Of a stretch of DNA of 64,000 bases, positions 47,703 through 59,355 are shown piece by piece; the stretch's first letter is position 1; every line of letters begins with the position of its first letter. Source of the stretch: Linanthus parryae (Eukaryota > Streptophyta > Magnoliopsida > Ericales > Polemoniaceae); the NCBI GenBank assembly GCA_023055425.1, contig JALGPY010000004.1, positions 64,875,718 through 64,939,717 of the forward strand. The letters run 5' to 3'. The position numbers and the translations under genes are program-made. Below the pieces are notes generated by a model, which was not told where the DNA came from, ran no database searches, and saw only the letters and a list, made by a program, of their open reading frames with translations.

Positions 47703-48149
47703 TCACAGATTGAGTCGGGTTTGGGTCATGATTACACGGGATTCCATTGGGTCGGGTCAGTCGGGGCTTCTGTTGGGTCTAGATTCGCATGGGTGGGGTT
47801 TAAGCGGGTCGTTTGAGGTTTGGGCCCATTTTCAAGCCTAGGCTGACTTATTGAATAAGGTAGAAAATAAATAATATGAATTATTTTTTATTTTTGCTTC
47901 AATTTGACAAGTGGCACAATATGATTGGTCAAGCTAGCTGGTCTTGATAATTGCATCACTTTAACAAGTGGCACCCTTTGATTGGCCTTACTTGTCGCCA
48001 TGTCATCTAGTGACAAGTCGTCGTGGACGGTCCTTAGTAGTCAATAGATTTGGTTTTGTTTAATAATTCAGTCCTCAATTAATTAATTTTTAGTGTTAGC
48101 GATTTGACAGCGAATAACGCTTTAGGATTTCCCATACATAGGGGGGGGG
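47703..48149. other. Intergenic, nothing recognised
   Basis: GGGTCGGGTC-like repeats near 47740-47820 and two similar segments (AAGTGGCAC...GATTGG at about 47910 and 47970). No coding signal. Confidence 0.45.
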
Positions 48150-49888
48150 AATTCTTAAGCTATCTTCTTGAAGCGTGATGTGAAATGAAGGGCCATCACT
48201 TTCGGATGCCAATTGATGGCTTCGAAGTCTTCCATGATTTGTTTCTTGAATCTTAACCCACTTGAAGCAGTCTTCCCAGTCTTTGGGCGTCTCTTCTTTT
48301 GGGACGGGCCTTTACTTCTTACGTCCCGGAAACTCTCCGAAATAGAAGATTTATGTTTTTCTTTATGAGGTATTTATACTTGGCTCTTTGTTTGAAGGCC
48401 CAAAATTTCATGAACGGATTTTCGAGAAAGGTTTAAGCTATTGGAATCCTTTAGCACTCCAAGTCGACTGAATATCGATGATCCAGAAGTTTTATTTCCA
48501 ATGCGGTCGAAGACAGATAATCTAATTTTTGAAGTGACTCGATCGCCTCCTTCATATTTTGTATTGTTGCAAGCGAGCTCTTGTGAACCATGAGACTAGC
48601 CACATCTAGGTCGTGTTCAAAATAGATGGAATTCATTTGTGTCGACTATGTTCAGGCTTCTTCTTCCAAAATGATCTTTCCTTCCCTCGCAAGTTGCATA
48701 ATCTTTTCCTTGAGGATGAAGCACTCTGTGTTCAGATAACCAAGCAACTAACGGAACTTGCAATAGTTGGGATGAATGACTTCATTGGATTCTTCGGGTT
48801 GCTTTGACTCTTAAAGTTCAAGGATATTTAACTCTAACAATTTCTCAAGCACCCCAAGAACTTCGTCATCCAAAAATGGGTATTCTTGGGCTTGAAACTA
48901 TTTGAGTGTCGGCTTCAAATGCAGCTTTGTTGCAATAGAATTGACTCGGTCATCATGGATATTCGAGAGCTTCCTAAGTGATGCAGTAACGATCATAGAT
49001 TTTTTCTTATTTGACCTAATTGTAAATTTTCCACATTTATGGTTGCCTTCAAATTTTCCTCTCTTCCATGCGTCAAAAGAAGACGGTCACTGGCTCCGCT
49101 TGATGCAATGCAAAGCTCCATATCATGGGCACGCGTAGCAAGTTCCTCGAATGAAGTTGGTCGGATACCTTGAGGTATATACGCTAACCCCCAATGCATG
49201 CCTTGAATGCACATCTCGATCACTGAAACTTCGAGAAGTCGATACTTGTACTTTAAACTGAGTTTACTCCAATGGTTAATGTCGTCATTGGTCTTTTCAT
49301 CTTTATATTAGCGGGTGCTAGTCAACTCGACCATACTGATTGTTCGTCGTGTGCTGTACAATCGGTTAATATAGTCAATGGACCTTGGCTTAAGCTGGCC
49401 ATACCATTCTGAGGCATCATCCATCAGGGTCCGGACAAACTTCTTCACAAGGAGGTCCCCACCGGTTCCGTCGTTGTTAAATGTCTCGACTAATTGAGCA
49501 ACATGATGCTTGGGATTTCCTTTGCCCGAGAATTGTTGGAACATAAGAGGATTGTAACTGTCTCGCATGCGTAACTACTTGATTCGCACTCGAAAAGGCT
49601 TAATGTAGGAATTAAACGATGTCACTGGTACTCCAGGCCTCCTATTCATCGTATTAAAGATGGTCTATTGTAGTTTATCAAGGGGAATGGAAACATTGCC
49701 CGACAATTGCACACTTGGTCACGTTCCTTGTCCGCCATTTTTTTTCTAACTTCTTCTGGTGTATTAGGGGTGTGTTTGAACACTTCACTTGCTTCTTCGC
49801 TAATTTCAATTTTTTTTATTAGCGTTGCAAGTTGCACATCACGTTCTTCCACAATCTACTTTAAGTCTTCAAAGCCATTGGTGAGGTT
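48150..49888 (-). pseudogene. Degenerate Ty3/gypsy gag
   Basis: On the - strand, conserved plant gypsy gag pieces read in order: an N-terminal helical piece (49852-49646); 'FSGKGNPKHHVAQLVETFNN' to 'FYSTRR'-like sequence (49568-49308); 'EMCIQGMHWGLAYIPQGI' and 'EELATRAHDMEL' (49223-48993); and a downstream piece with 'CFILKEKIMQLA' (about 48740-48660). Many frameshifts and stops. No protease or RT remains. It resembles gags found in Tat/Athila-side gypsy elements. Confidence 0.75.
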
Positions 49889-50300
49889 GAGTGTTTTGAT
49901 GCATGATACGCAGCGGAAATACAATTAAAATTTCATAATCAAAGCCCTCCATGAATTGCAGGGTAAGCTCTCATAACGTGACAAAGGAAGTAACGTTTAC
50001 CTTGTAGGTTTGTGTGATCACAACGTAGAATCATGTCCTTGTCTTTAACGGTATCCACACCTTAGGATTGCCAATTGGAATATTCTCTACGGGTTGTGCT
50101 AGCAGTGTAGGAGAATGAATCGCCAGGAGCTTCATCAAATCAAGCAGATCACGCAAAACGAGGAGGAGGAGTCGGCCCATTTGGTGTCGTCGGCCAAGGG
50201 AAGTGCGTGTCTCTTTTGCTCTCTTCCTTGCTCTAATTTTTTCATCCAATGACAACTCATCTAAAATAATAGATCTAGGAGATAACTCCTTCATAATAGT
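49888..50300 (-). repeat. Truncated copia (Angela) LTR fragment
   Basis: GTTTTGATGCATGATACGCAGCGG and about 400 following bases align with the 3' end of the LTR at 50873-52282 (GTTTTGATGCAGG, ACGCAGCGG, GTATCCACACCTT, GATCACGCAAAACGA). The outer part is lost. Confidence 0.7.
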
Positions 50301-50872
50301 TATCCTATGTACATTCTACATTTTTTGTGCGTTTCGGTGCCAAGTGGCGATATTCGAGCCAAAATATGAAGAAAATGCACTTTTGGATGTTTTTGAGCCT
50401 TAAAGTACAATTCGGGCGTTTCTTGCATTATTTTACGTATGATTTCGATAATTTATTACATTTGATCTTTACGGTAGTGTTCGTGTTATGTTTGACAGGA
50501 AATATGCATGAGGAGAGCAAGTGGAGAGAGGAAACGAGCTTCAAAATAGAAGAAAAAGGCGAATTTGGCGCGTGTTTTGGATGTTTTCGCCAAAATTGGG
50601 AAATAATTAAGAAAAATGTGAACTAGAAACGGGAATTTCTCTACATGGTTGAATTTGAAGTCGCAAAAGGAATCCAAATGTGTACAAATCACGTTCATCG
50701 GAGTTCGGGATCAAAATCCCGGTCTTTTTGATTTTCAAAAAGCTTAGTTGCTTTTTCAGGATGTTTTGAGGATTTTGAGGTCGCGGATAAGCAAATAAGA
50801 CTTGCCTGCACCCACAAGACCACCATATTTGACCTATTACACCACCTAATCCACCACCTTACAACCATCATG
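50301..50872. repeat. LTR-like fragment related to the Tat/Athila-like LTR
   Basis: GACAGGAAATATGCATGAGG and GAGGAAACGAGCTTC parallel GGCAGGAAACAGAGC and GGGGAAACAAGCTTTGG at 36301-36350, in the same order and spacing. Diverged and incomplete; the assignment is tentative. Confidence 0.45.
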
Positions 50873-52282
50873 TAGGGTTTTGATGCAGGTTACGCAGCGG
50901 TATAACAAAAATTAACCCTGCTCAAACCCCTCCAAGGATCACATGCAAGCAATCATAACATGATTAGGGTAAGAACATATGTACCTTAGTTTGTGTGATC
51001 ACTACGAAGAATTGTGTCTTCGTCTCTATGAGTATCCACACCTTGGATATTTGGCTGGAACCCTTCTCCACCTGTAGTTCTAGCAACGAAAGAAGGATGG
51101 AAGAGATCACGCAAAACGAAGCAACCACACCGCCACAAGGGGCGGCCGACGGTCAAGGGGCGGACGGGTCTAGGGGCTTCGACCTCTAGGCTTTTGTCTC
51201 TCTCTCTCTCTCTCTTGCTTTGTTATGTTCTCTCAATAATGACTTGTCTTGAGAAAATAACAAGCTATAGCTCCTTATATAGTTAATAACTCTTTATTAA
51301 CTACATAATTGTCCCAATACTAATTTTGTCCTTACATGGATTAGTCCATTTACAAATTAGTCCCACTGATTTTGATTGTGGTTGCGTTATGATCCTTTAA
51401 TGAATTAGTCCAACTAATTAATACCCATATCCAGTTTAATCCATATGATGTGTAACCCCATAGGTTTCTACTTAGTTGGTAGTAACAATTACAAACATAG
51501 AGCAGTTTCTAGCAACACATCTATGCCACCCAACTAACAGAAATAGTCGGTGATCCCGACAAACCTTGTGCCCAATGTTACCGTGTTGTGTCATCCCTTT
51601 GTCTCCTTATCCGGATTGGACACGAGACATAATCGTCGGACTCGTATATCCAATCCATAGTTTCTCGATCCTGGGAATAGGCTTATCCGTGCAGATAACA
51701 TCAATATCTCCATATTGATTTATTTGAGTCTGGCCACACATTCCATAAGCTCTACCCCTCGAGGGGCCGTGGATATTTACTCCTATTGTGTAGGAGGGAC
51801 AAATCCTATCTACATCACTGCCACCTCTAAGCTTGCTTCCTATCATACCCGATAGCTATCTTTATAGTTACCCAGTTACGGTGTAAGGTTTGATAATATC
51901 AAAGCATGATATTTCATAACTAGATTATCCAGTGACTTCAAGTCAAAGGATTACAACACCATTAGCAGCTACGAGAAGTGCTTGTGACATTGACATAATC
52001 AAATGTAGCCTTTTCGTGGTGGGTCTATCCAGTATGCCATTACTCCTAATGTATACCCATGTGTTAGATTTGATATATCTATATCAATCTACCCACATTA
52101 CTTTTCTATAGTTGATCGTCTTTTTAATGAATATAATGGACTAGGGATATTTAAGATAAAACAACACAATTGTAATCTAAGGACTTCATAATATTAAATA
52201 TCTTCATAAATAATACAATAATTTATTGTAGCAACTAAAGTTCATACTAAACAGATTGCCTCTAGGGCATCCTAAACCAACA
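50873..52282 (-). repeat. 3' LTR of the second Angela-type copia element
   Basis: On the - strand it starts TGTTGGTTTAGGATGCCCTA at 52282 and ends CAAAACCCTACA at 50873 (1,410 bp). Homologous to 5475-6907. A CT microsatellite lies at about 51197-51214. Confidence 0.87.
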
Positions 52283-52296
52283 GTCTCCCACTTGCA
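52283..52296 (-). other. Polypurine tract of the second copia element
   Basis: On the - strand GTGCAAGTGGGAGAC abuts the LTR start, identical in type to that at 5461-5474. Confidence 0.7.
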
Positions 52297-53719
52297 CTAG
52301 AACCAATCTGGTACATTATGTATGTCTATAGCCCTAGTGTGCCCTTTATGCTTTCGCTGAACCAACGACTTTGTGAGAGGATCAGACAGATTTTCATCTC
52401 TTGGAATCTTGCATATCTTCAGTTCTCCTCGATGGACTATCTCTCGAACTAGATGGAATGCTTTGTCCTCTGGTGTGACCGGGGTTCCTTGGCTTGTGCG
52501 ATCACCCCACTGTTGTCACAATACAACGTAATGAGATCCACAATCCTAGGAACCACACCAAGCTCAGTGATATACTTCTTTATCCAAACAACCTCCTTTG
52601 TTGCGCTTGAAGCAGCAATGTACTCAGCTTCATTTGTAGAATCAGCAACTGACTGTTTCTTGGAACTCTTCCAGCTCACAGCTCCTCCATTTAGGCAAAA
52701 CACATAACTCGACTGCGATCTATAGTCGTCTTTGTCGGTTTGGAAGATTGCGTCAGTGTAACCAATTACACTCATCTCTTCCTTACCTCCAAATATCAAG
52801 AACGCATCCTTAGTTGTTCTCAAGTACTTAAGAATGTTCTTGACAACAATCCAGTGACTCTCATCCGGATTGGACTGATATCTGCTTGCCATACTTAGTG
52901 CGTATGACACATCTGGTCTTGTACACAACATGGCATACATGATAGATCCTATGGCTGACGCATATGGAATCTTACTCATGCGGTCCTTCTCAATCTGATT
53001 GGAAGGAAAATCATCCTTCGAAATGCGACACGGGCAATAGTATTTTCTTTGATTCTTGCATGTTGAACCGTTTCAACATCTTGTCTTTATATGTAGTTTT
53101 TCTTAGGCCGAGCACCTTTATCGATCTATCCCTATAGATCTTGATACCCAGTATATAAGCTGCATCCCCTAAGTCCTTCATTGCAAAACACTTTCCTAGC
53201 CAATATTTCACTGACTACATCATATGAATTTCGTTTTCAATGAGTAGTATGTCATTCACATACAAGACTAGAAACACAACAGAAATCCCATTAACCTTCT
53301 AGTAAACACAAGGCTCATCTTCGTTCTTGATGAAGACAAACTCTTTGACCGCGTTATCAAAACGTTGATTACAACTCCTATAAGCTTGCTTCAATCCATA
53401 AATGCATCGTTGTAGCTTATATACTTTATTTGCATGCTGTGGATCCTCAAAAGCCTCAGGTTGTGTCATATACACATCCTTGAGGAGGTTTCCATATAGA
53501 AACGGTGTTTTGACATCCATCTGCCAAATCTCATAGTCGTAGTAAGCTGCAATTGCAAGCAAGATTCGAATGGATTTGGTCATTGCGACTGGGGAAAAGG
53601 TTTCATCATAGTCAATACCATGAATCTGTCTGAATCCTTTAGCCACCAGTCAGCCCTTATAGGCTACTACATTGCCATCCATGTCAGTCTTCTTCTTGAA
53701 GACCCACTTGCACCCTATG
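52297..53719 (-). pseudogene. Ty1/copia RT-RNase H, truncated by the Tekay-like insertion
   Basis: The 3' half of an Angela-type pol on the - strand. It opens within the RT motif (P)IGCKWVFKKK at 53719-53690, exactly where the Tekay-like LTR begins, so the rest lies beyond that element. It continues through 'GFRQIHGIDYDETFSPV', 'DVKTPFLYGNL' and 'IYGLKQAYRSC'. The RT box reads YVND (53251-53262) instead of YVDD, a lesion in a catalytic aspartate. RNase H motifs GYTDAIF, TNEAEY and CDNSGVI follow, then NVPDWF and TAG (52297-52299). Several stops and shifts occur. It retains TRPDVSYALSM, which the first copy has lost in part. Confidence 0.9.
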
Positions 53720-55567
53720 TGTAACACCCCCAAATGGCCCAAGACGGAGACCCGGGGATGTCACTCCGTACCCGAGAGGAGCCCGGATACAAGGAGATTT
53801 TATAACACGGTTCCCAAGCACAAACATCCACAATAATAACTAAAACCAATTGAAATTATTCATTATTAAAATCCAACATCCTAGCCACAAACCGGCATAA
53901 CAAACTAAAGTGTTTAAACTACTAAGAATTCAAATTGAAATGAAATACTACTACTATTATTCCATGTGATGATACGCGTCCTATTCTACGCCAGATAACC
54001 ATCCTCTAAACCTGTGGTGCGGAATCAAAAAGAAACACCACAGTACAAAATCAGCATGAAATACTGTAAATAAATACCCAAACATGTAAAACGATGATGG
54101 GATAGTTATAAAACAATGACTCATTTATAAGTAAGATTTTTTCCTAAACATAGCGGTAATAAAGTTGACTCTTGTAATAAAACATAAGAGTTCCCAATTC
54201 CATAATATTTCCAAACCAATTTCCATAATCATTAGGAAAAATCCAAAATCCATCGTTAACTCCTTTCCGTTAACAAAACCAAAAATCCATTATTACTTCG
54301 TTGTGACGGGGGAAACCAAACCATCTCGCAAACATCCAAGACCTTAAGTGTCGACACCCCCCCCCCCCAAAGACTCTAGCGGCCAGAGGAGTGAGTACAT
54401 GGAGCTATCCGGGGACTTGCAACCGGATTAAATAAAAAAATTATAACGGAAGACCGAGATCAAACCGTCCAATGCCAATAGGAACCAATAATAAATGTCC
54501 CCGCACAACTATTCCACTTTACGTATTCATGAATTATCATTATCATGGTGATATTTCCAAGAAAATCATTTATCAAGTAGAAATCACATATTGCATGTCA
54601 CATCACATAAACACATTTTGAGACGTAAAGAAATACAAGAATTCGTTTGACACGAAAGAGATAAGCACACTAGGCTTGGAATATTTACTTACCCCAAAGC
54701 AAATCCAACTATAGCAATCAATCAACGTACTCTACGTACTCTTCGTCGACGAACTCGTTACCTACACGTAACAATATTCTAATCAAACAAATATTCTAGC
54801 AATATACTCGCTATACTAATTACATGCATATGATAGTCAATGGTTTAGGGTTCTAACACCAACCTAACATCTCACTCAAAACATACTTCAAAACAAAACT
54901 CAAAACTTTGCCCAACAATCCTCTAACCTAAAGCATACATAATCTATCATAACTCCACCAATCTATTACTCCAGGTTCCCAAACATATCATGGTCTAAAA
55001 ACAGTTCCATTGGATTCAAAACGCTTGAAATAATAAGTTTAGTCTCAAACAGATCTTAATTTCGATTCCTGAATCAAAAGATACACTAGTTTCAAGTTTC
55101 CAATTTCACCCAAAACATCCATACGGGAATTGTCAATCTTCATGAAACTTTTCCCCCAAGCATCTAGTTCATCCTATATTCATACTAAACCTAATATAAC
55201 ATGATTCCCACATTCAAATCAGATTGTTACCCACATACTATGATCATTCAAACACCCAAATCGCTTAATCAAACTTCTCTTCCAAACTAGGGTTTTTCCC
55301 ATCACCCAAGAACATGATAAACTCTAAAACTTGATTATCAATCCTATGAATTCATGAACAATGATCCTAGCAATATCAAACTGAAAATTAAAGATTACAT
55401 GCAACACACGTGAATCATGAACAAGTTATCACAAGAATAAGAGATCAACAAGAGAAAAGAGAAGAAGAAGCAAAACTACCTCAAACCCGCCGCCATGGAG
55501 GCCGGACGGAGAGAGAGGCGGACGGAGGAGAGAGAAAGAAAGAGAGAAAGAAAGAAAAGAGAAAAAT

Positions 55568-55613
<46 letters not shown>

Positions 55614-56048
55614 CCTCAACGGAAAAGAGAGAGACGGCGGCGGCGGTGGGGTGGCTGCCGTCGGGTAGAGAGACGAGAGAGAGTGAGAGAGGGACGGGTA
55701 GAGAGTGAGGGAGACGTGAGAGAGAGAGATAGAGAAAAATAGGGAGAGTGAGGGTTTTATGAGAGTTGGAAATAAAATCAACTTCATAAGTAGGATACCC
55801 TCTTGAATTAGAAAACTTTTTACGTAGGAAGAAAAGTCAGGTCAAAAGACACTTATTTCCCCTTAGTTTTTCCAAAAGACAAATACCTCCCCCAAACTCA
55901 AGTAAAAGACACTAAAACCTTTGATTAAAGTCACAAAGATTCCCCAAACTCTCGAAACCATTATAATTAACTCTCTACAATTAAATTAACTTCCCAACAC
56001 TTATAATAATATCACAAAATACCCGTAGTCACAAAACGGGGTATTTCA
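53720..56048 (-). repeat. 3' LTR of the Tekay-like element
   Basis: 2,329 bp. On the + strand TGTAACACCCCC ... GGGGTATTTCA. It contains a C12 run (54357-54368; C6 in the other LTR), a GA microsatellite (55568-55611) and a GGCGG-rich patch near 55636. ORFs inside are chance. Confidence 0.9.
55568..55611. repeat. GA microsatellite in the LTR
   Basis: Almost pure GA for about 44 bases within a longer purine-rich region (55500-55740). Confidence 0.85.
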
Positions 56049-56061
56049 TCCTTCCCTCCTT
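56049..56061 (-). other. Polypurine tract of the Tekay-like element
   Basis: On the - strand AAGGAGGGAAGGA, directly before the LTR start TGAAATACCCCG. Confidence 0.8.
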
Positions 56062-56297
56062 AAAGAGAACTTCGTCCTCGAAGTTTAAACAAAAACCTCC
56101 CTCCTTAATGGGAATTCGTCCTTGAAGTTTAAACTAAACCTGAACCTCAATAAGGTATAAACCTTCCCTCAATAGTACAACTACTAAATGCAATCCTAAG
56201 GTCATGAATGATATGCAATATACTATAAGTAGTACTATATTAAAGAAAAACGAAGGATTACATCCTCTCCCCCTTAGAGGAGTGACGTCCTCGTAAC

Positions 56298-57693
56298 TCA
56301 AGGTACCTCGTCAAACAGGTGAGGGTACTTCTTCCTCATATCATCCTCCGCTTCCCAAGTTGCCTCTTCAGTGAGGTGGTTTGTCCATAAGACTTTTACA
56401 ATCTTGACACTCTTGTTACGGGTGTTTCTTGTCTTGGTGTCTAAAATCTTGACAGGTTTTCTTCATAACTCAAAGACGGATCCAGTTCTACTGGTTCGGG
56501 ATCTAATACATGAGATGCATCAGGCACATACTTCTTCAGCTGCGATACGTGAAATACATTGCGAACACGACCCAAATTCGATGGTAAATCCAATCGATAA
56601 GACACTTCTCCAATCTTCTCTATGACATCATATGGTCCAGTGAATTTCGGGCTCAACTTCCCTTTCTAATTGAACCTCATGACTCCCTTAGTCTGCGAAA
56701 CTTTGAGAAATGCTTTTTCTCCAACTTGAAATTCCAATGGTCTTCTTTTCTGATCAGCGTAGGACTTCTGTCTATCCTGGGCTGTCTTCATTCGCTGTTG
56801 TATAACTCTCACTTGATCTGTCATCTCTTCAATAAGTTTTGGATCAATTACTATTGTCTCACTTATGTCGTTCCAACACAATGGTGTTCCACACTTTCTT
56901 CCATACAACGCTTCATGTGGTGCCATTCCAATACTGGCATGATAACTGTTGTTGTAGGAGAATTCTATGAAAGGTAATCTATGAACCTTGAAAATCCATA
57001 ACACATGATCTTAGCATATCTTCCAATGTTTGGATTGTCCTCTCGGTTTGTCCATCTGTAGCAGGATGGAATGTCGTGCTAAACTTCAATTGGAGTTCCC
57101 AATGCCTCCTGGAGTGCTTTGTAGAAGTGAGAAAGAAAATTGGGATCTCTGTCGGAAACTATAGAGCTTGGTACTTTGTGATACCTCACAATGTTCTTCA
57201 TATACGCATCAGCTCTTTGTTCCATATTTCATGTGTCTTTCATCGGAATGAACCTTTCTGTCTTGGTCAATCTGTCAACTACGACCCAAATCTGATTCAG
57301 TCCATTCTTTGATGTCGGTAACACAGTCACGAAATCCATTGAAATAGAATCCCACTTCCAAACTGGGACGTCTAATGGTTGTACTAAGCCTCCCATTCTT
57401 TTATGTTCGAACTTCACCTTTTGACAACTTAGACATTTTGCCACAAATTCTGCTACTTCCTTTTTCATGTTTGGCCACCAAAACATCTTCTTTATGTCCT
57501 TATAGAGTTTGTCACCTCCTGGATGTACTGAGTAGGGTGTGTTGTGCGCTTCTCGCATCAACTTCTCCTTGGTTTCCATACACTTATGTGGCACACACCA
57601 TCTTCCCTTGTAACGAATACTTCCATCTTCATGGATCTTGAAATCCCTTGCTTGACCTTCCGCAATCTTCTTCTTTATCCTTTCCAGCTTCAC
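56298..57693 (-). pseudogene. Tekay-like integrase and chromodomain, broken
   Basis: Integrase with its HHCC zinc region (HNTPYSVHPG ... CLSCQK) at about 57550-57420. The core is seen as 'WKWDSISMDFV' and 'VVVDRLTK' (57370-57230), and after a frame break as 'FIEFSYNNSYHASIGMAPHE' (about 56980-56910). The GPY/F region follows ('KFTGPYDVIEKIGEVSYRL', 56650-56590). A last frame break near 56450 leads into a chromodomain-like tail with VKVLW.NHLTEEATWE (about 56400-56350) and a stop at 56298. Chromodomains of related chromoviruses bind methylated histone H3 tails and guide insertion to heterochromatin. At least three lesions make this copy non-functional. Confidence 0.88.
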
Positions 57694-57810
57694 ATCTCCT
57701 GGCTGGTTACTCCTTATTTATTCTAAGACATCTGGCACAACTGTCATATTCCCAAGGATATTCTTCACTCCGCCTTGTTTCACTACTTCAATTCCAAGTT
57801 TTCAGAACTC

Positions 57811-59355
57811 TCAGCATAGCCCATCGGGTAAAACTAGCATAGTATCCAATGTATGTCTCGATTTTCGGCTTAACGCATCAGCTACTACGTTTGCCTTCCC
57901 CTCATTGTATTGGATACGCAAATCATAATCCTTTATGACTTCTAACCAACATATTTGCCTGTTGTTTAGCTCTTTCTGTGTGAAGATGTACTTGAGACTG
58001 CTATGATCCGTATACAATCTACACACAGATCCATACAAGTGATGTCTCCATATCTTCAGTGCGAAAACTATTGCTGCAAGCTCTAAATTATGTGTAGCAT
58101 AGTTCTCTTCATGAGCTTTCAGTTGTCTTGAAGCATAGGCAATAACCCTCCTTTCTTGCATAAGCACGCATCCTAAACCCTTCTTCGATGCATCACTGTA
58201 AACATCAAACTCGCCAGAAGCATTGGGTAAAGCTAACACATGTGTTGTCGTCAACTTTTCCTTCAATTTCTGGAATGCTTCTTCACAATCTTCGCCCGAC
58301 TTATACCTTACCGTCTTCTTGGTTAGCGTAGTAAGCGGTCTAGCGATCTTCGAGAAATCTTTCACGAAACGCCTGTAATATCCTGCTAATCCGAGAAAAC
58401 TTTTTACTTCGGACACATTCTTCAGAGTAGGCCAATCTTTCACTGCTGAAATATTTCCTGGATCCACGGATATTCCTTCTTTGGGTGATTATGTGACCCA
58501 AAAATGGAACGTGTTTTAGCCAAAACTCACACTTCGAGAGTTTAGCATATAACTTCTCATGTATCAAAGTTTCTAACACTTCTTTGAGATGTTCTTCGTG
58601 TTCCTCCTCGCTCTTTGAGTAAACAAGGATGTCATCAATAAAGACGACCACGAAACGATCTAGAAACGTCCTCATAACACGATTCATGAGATCCATAAAT
58701 ACTGCAGGAGCATTGGTTAGAACGAAAGGCATAACAGTAAACTCGTAGTGTCCATACCTCGTTCTAAAGGCTGTCTTTGGGATGTCCTTCTCGGCTACTC
58801 AAAGTTGGTGATACCCTGATGTCAAGTCTATCTTTGAGAAAACACTCGCCCCTTGTAACTGATCAAACAAGTCGTCAATTCGGGGTAAAGGGTATTTGTT
58901 CTTGATCGTTGCGCTATTCAACTCTATAGTCAATGCACAACCTCAAGCTTCCGTCTTTCTTCTTCACAAACAATACCGGTGCGAACACTCGGCCTTATGT
59001 AACCCTTTTGAAGTAGCTCTTGCAACTGATCCTTTAGTTCTTTCAACTCTACTGGCGCCATTCTGTACGGTGCCTTTGAAATTGGAGCTGTTCCAGGTGC
59101 TAAGTCCATAGTGAATTCGATCTCCCTTCTAGGTGGCATTCCTGGAATTTCGTCCGGGAACACATCGGGAAAGTCTCTAACTATTGGTATCTCTTCTAGA
59201 ACATTCTCCTTCTTAGACATGTCTTGAACATAACACAAATAAGCACTATTCCCCTTCTTCACTTGGTTGACTATGATCAAAGCTGACACTAGTCGGATAC
59301 ATGATTCTTTTTGTGATACCATTGTAAGAAACTTTTTCTCCATTTGGAACTTCAA
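57811..59355 (-). pseudogene. Tekay-like reverse transcriptase and RNase H, broken
   Basis: The linker 'VRDFPDVFPDEIPGMPP' and RT entry 'APYRMAPVELKELKDQL' lie at 59200-58990. The frame then shifts and the catalytic box '[14 protein letters not shown]' (FIDD) follows at about 58660-58610. Another shift near 58470 leads into '[19 protein letters not shown]', and RNase H with '[11 protein letters not shown]', 'ELAAIVFAL' and 'YTDHSSLKY' (to about 57980), ending [10 protein letters not shown]. Motif order and spacing are standard for chromoviruses. Confidence 0.9.

Noticed and set aside
49707..50403. + strand ORFs of 66-99 codons
   Set aside because: Antisense to the gag remnant or within LTR fragments, with no domain.
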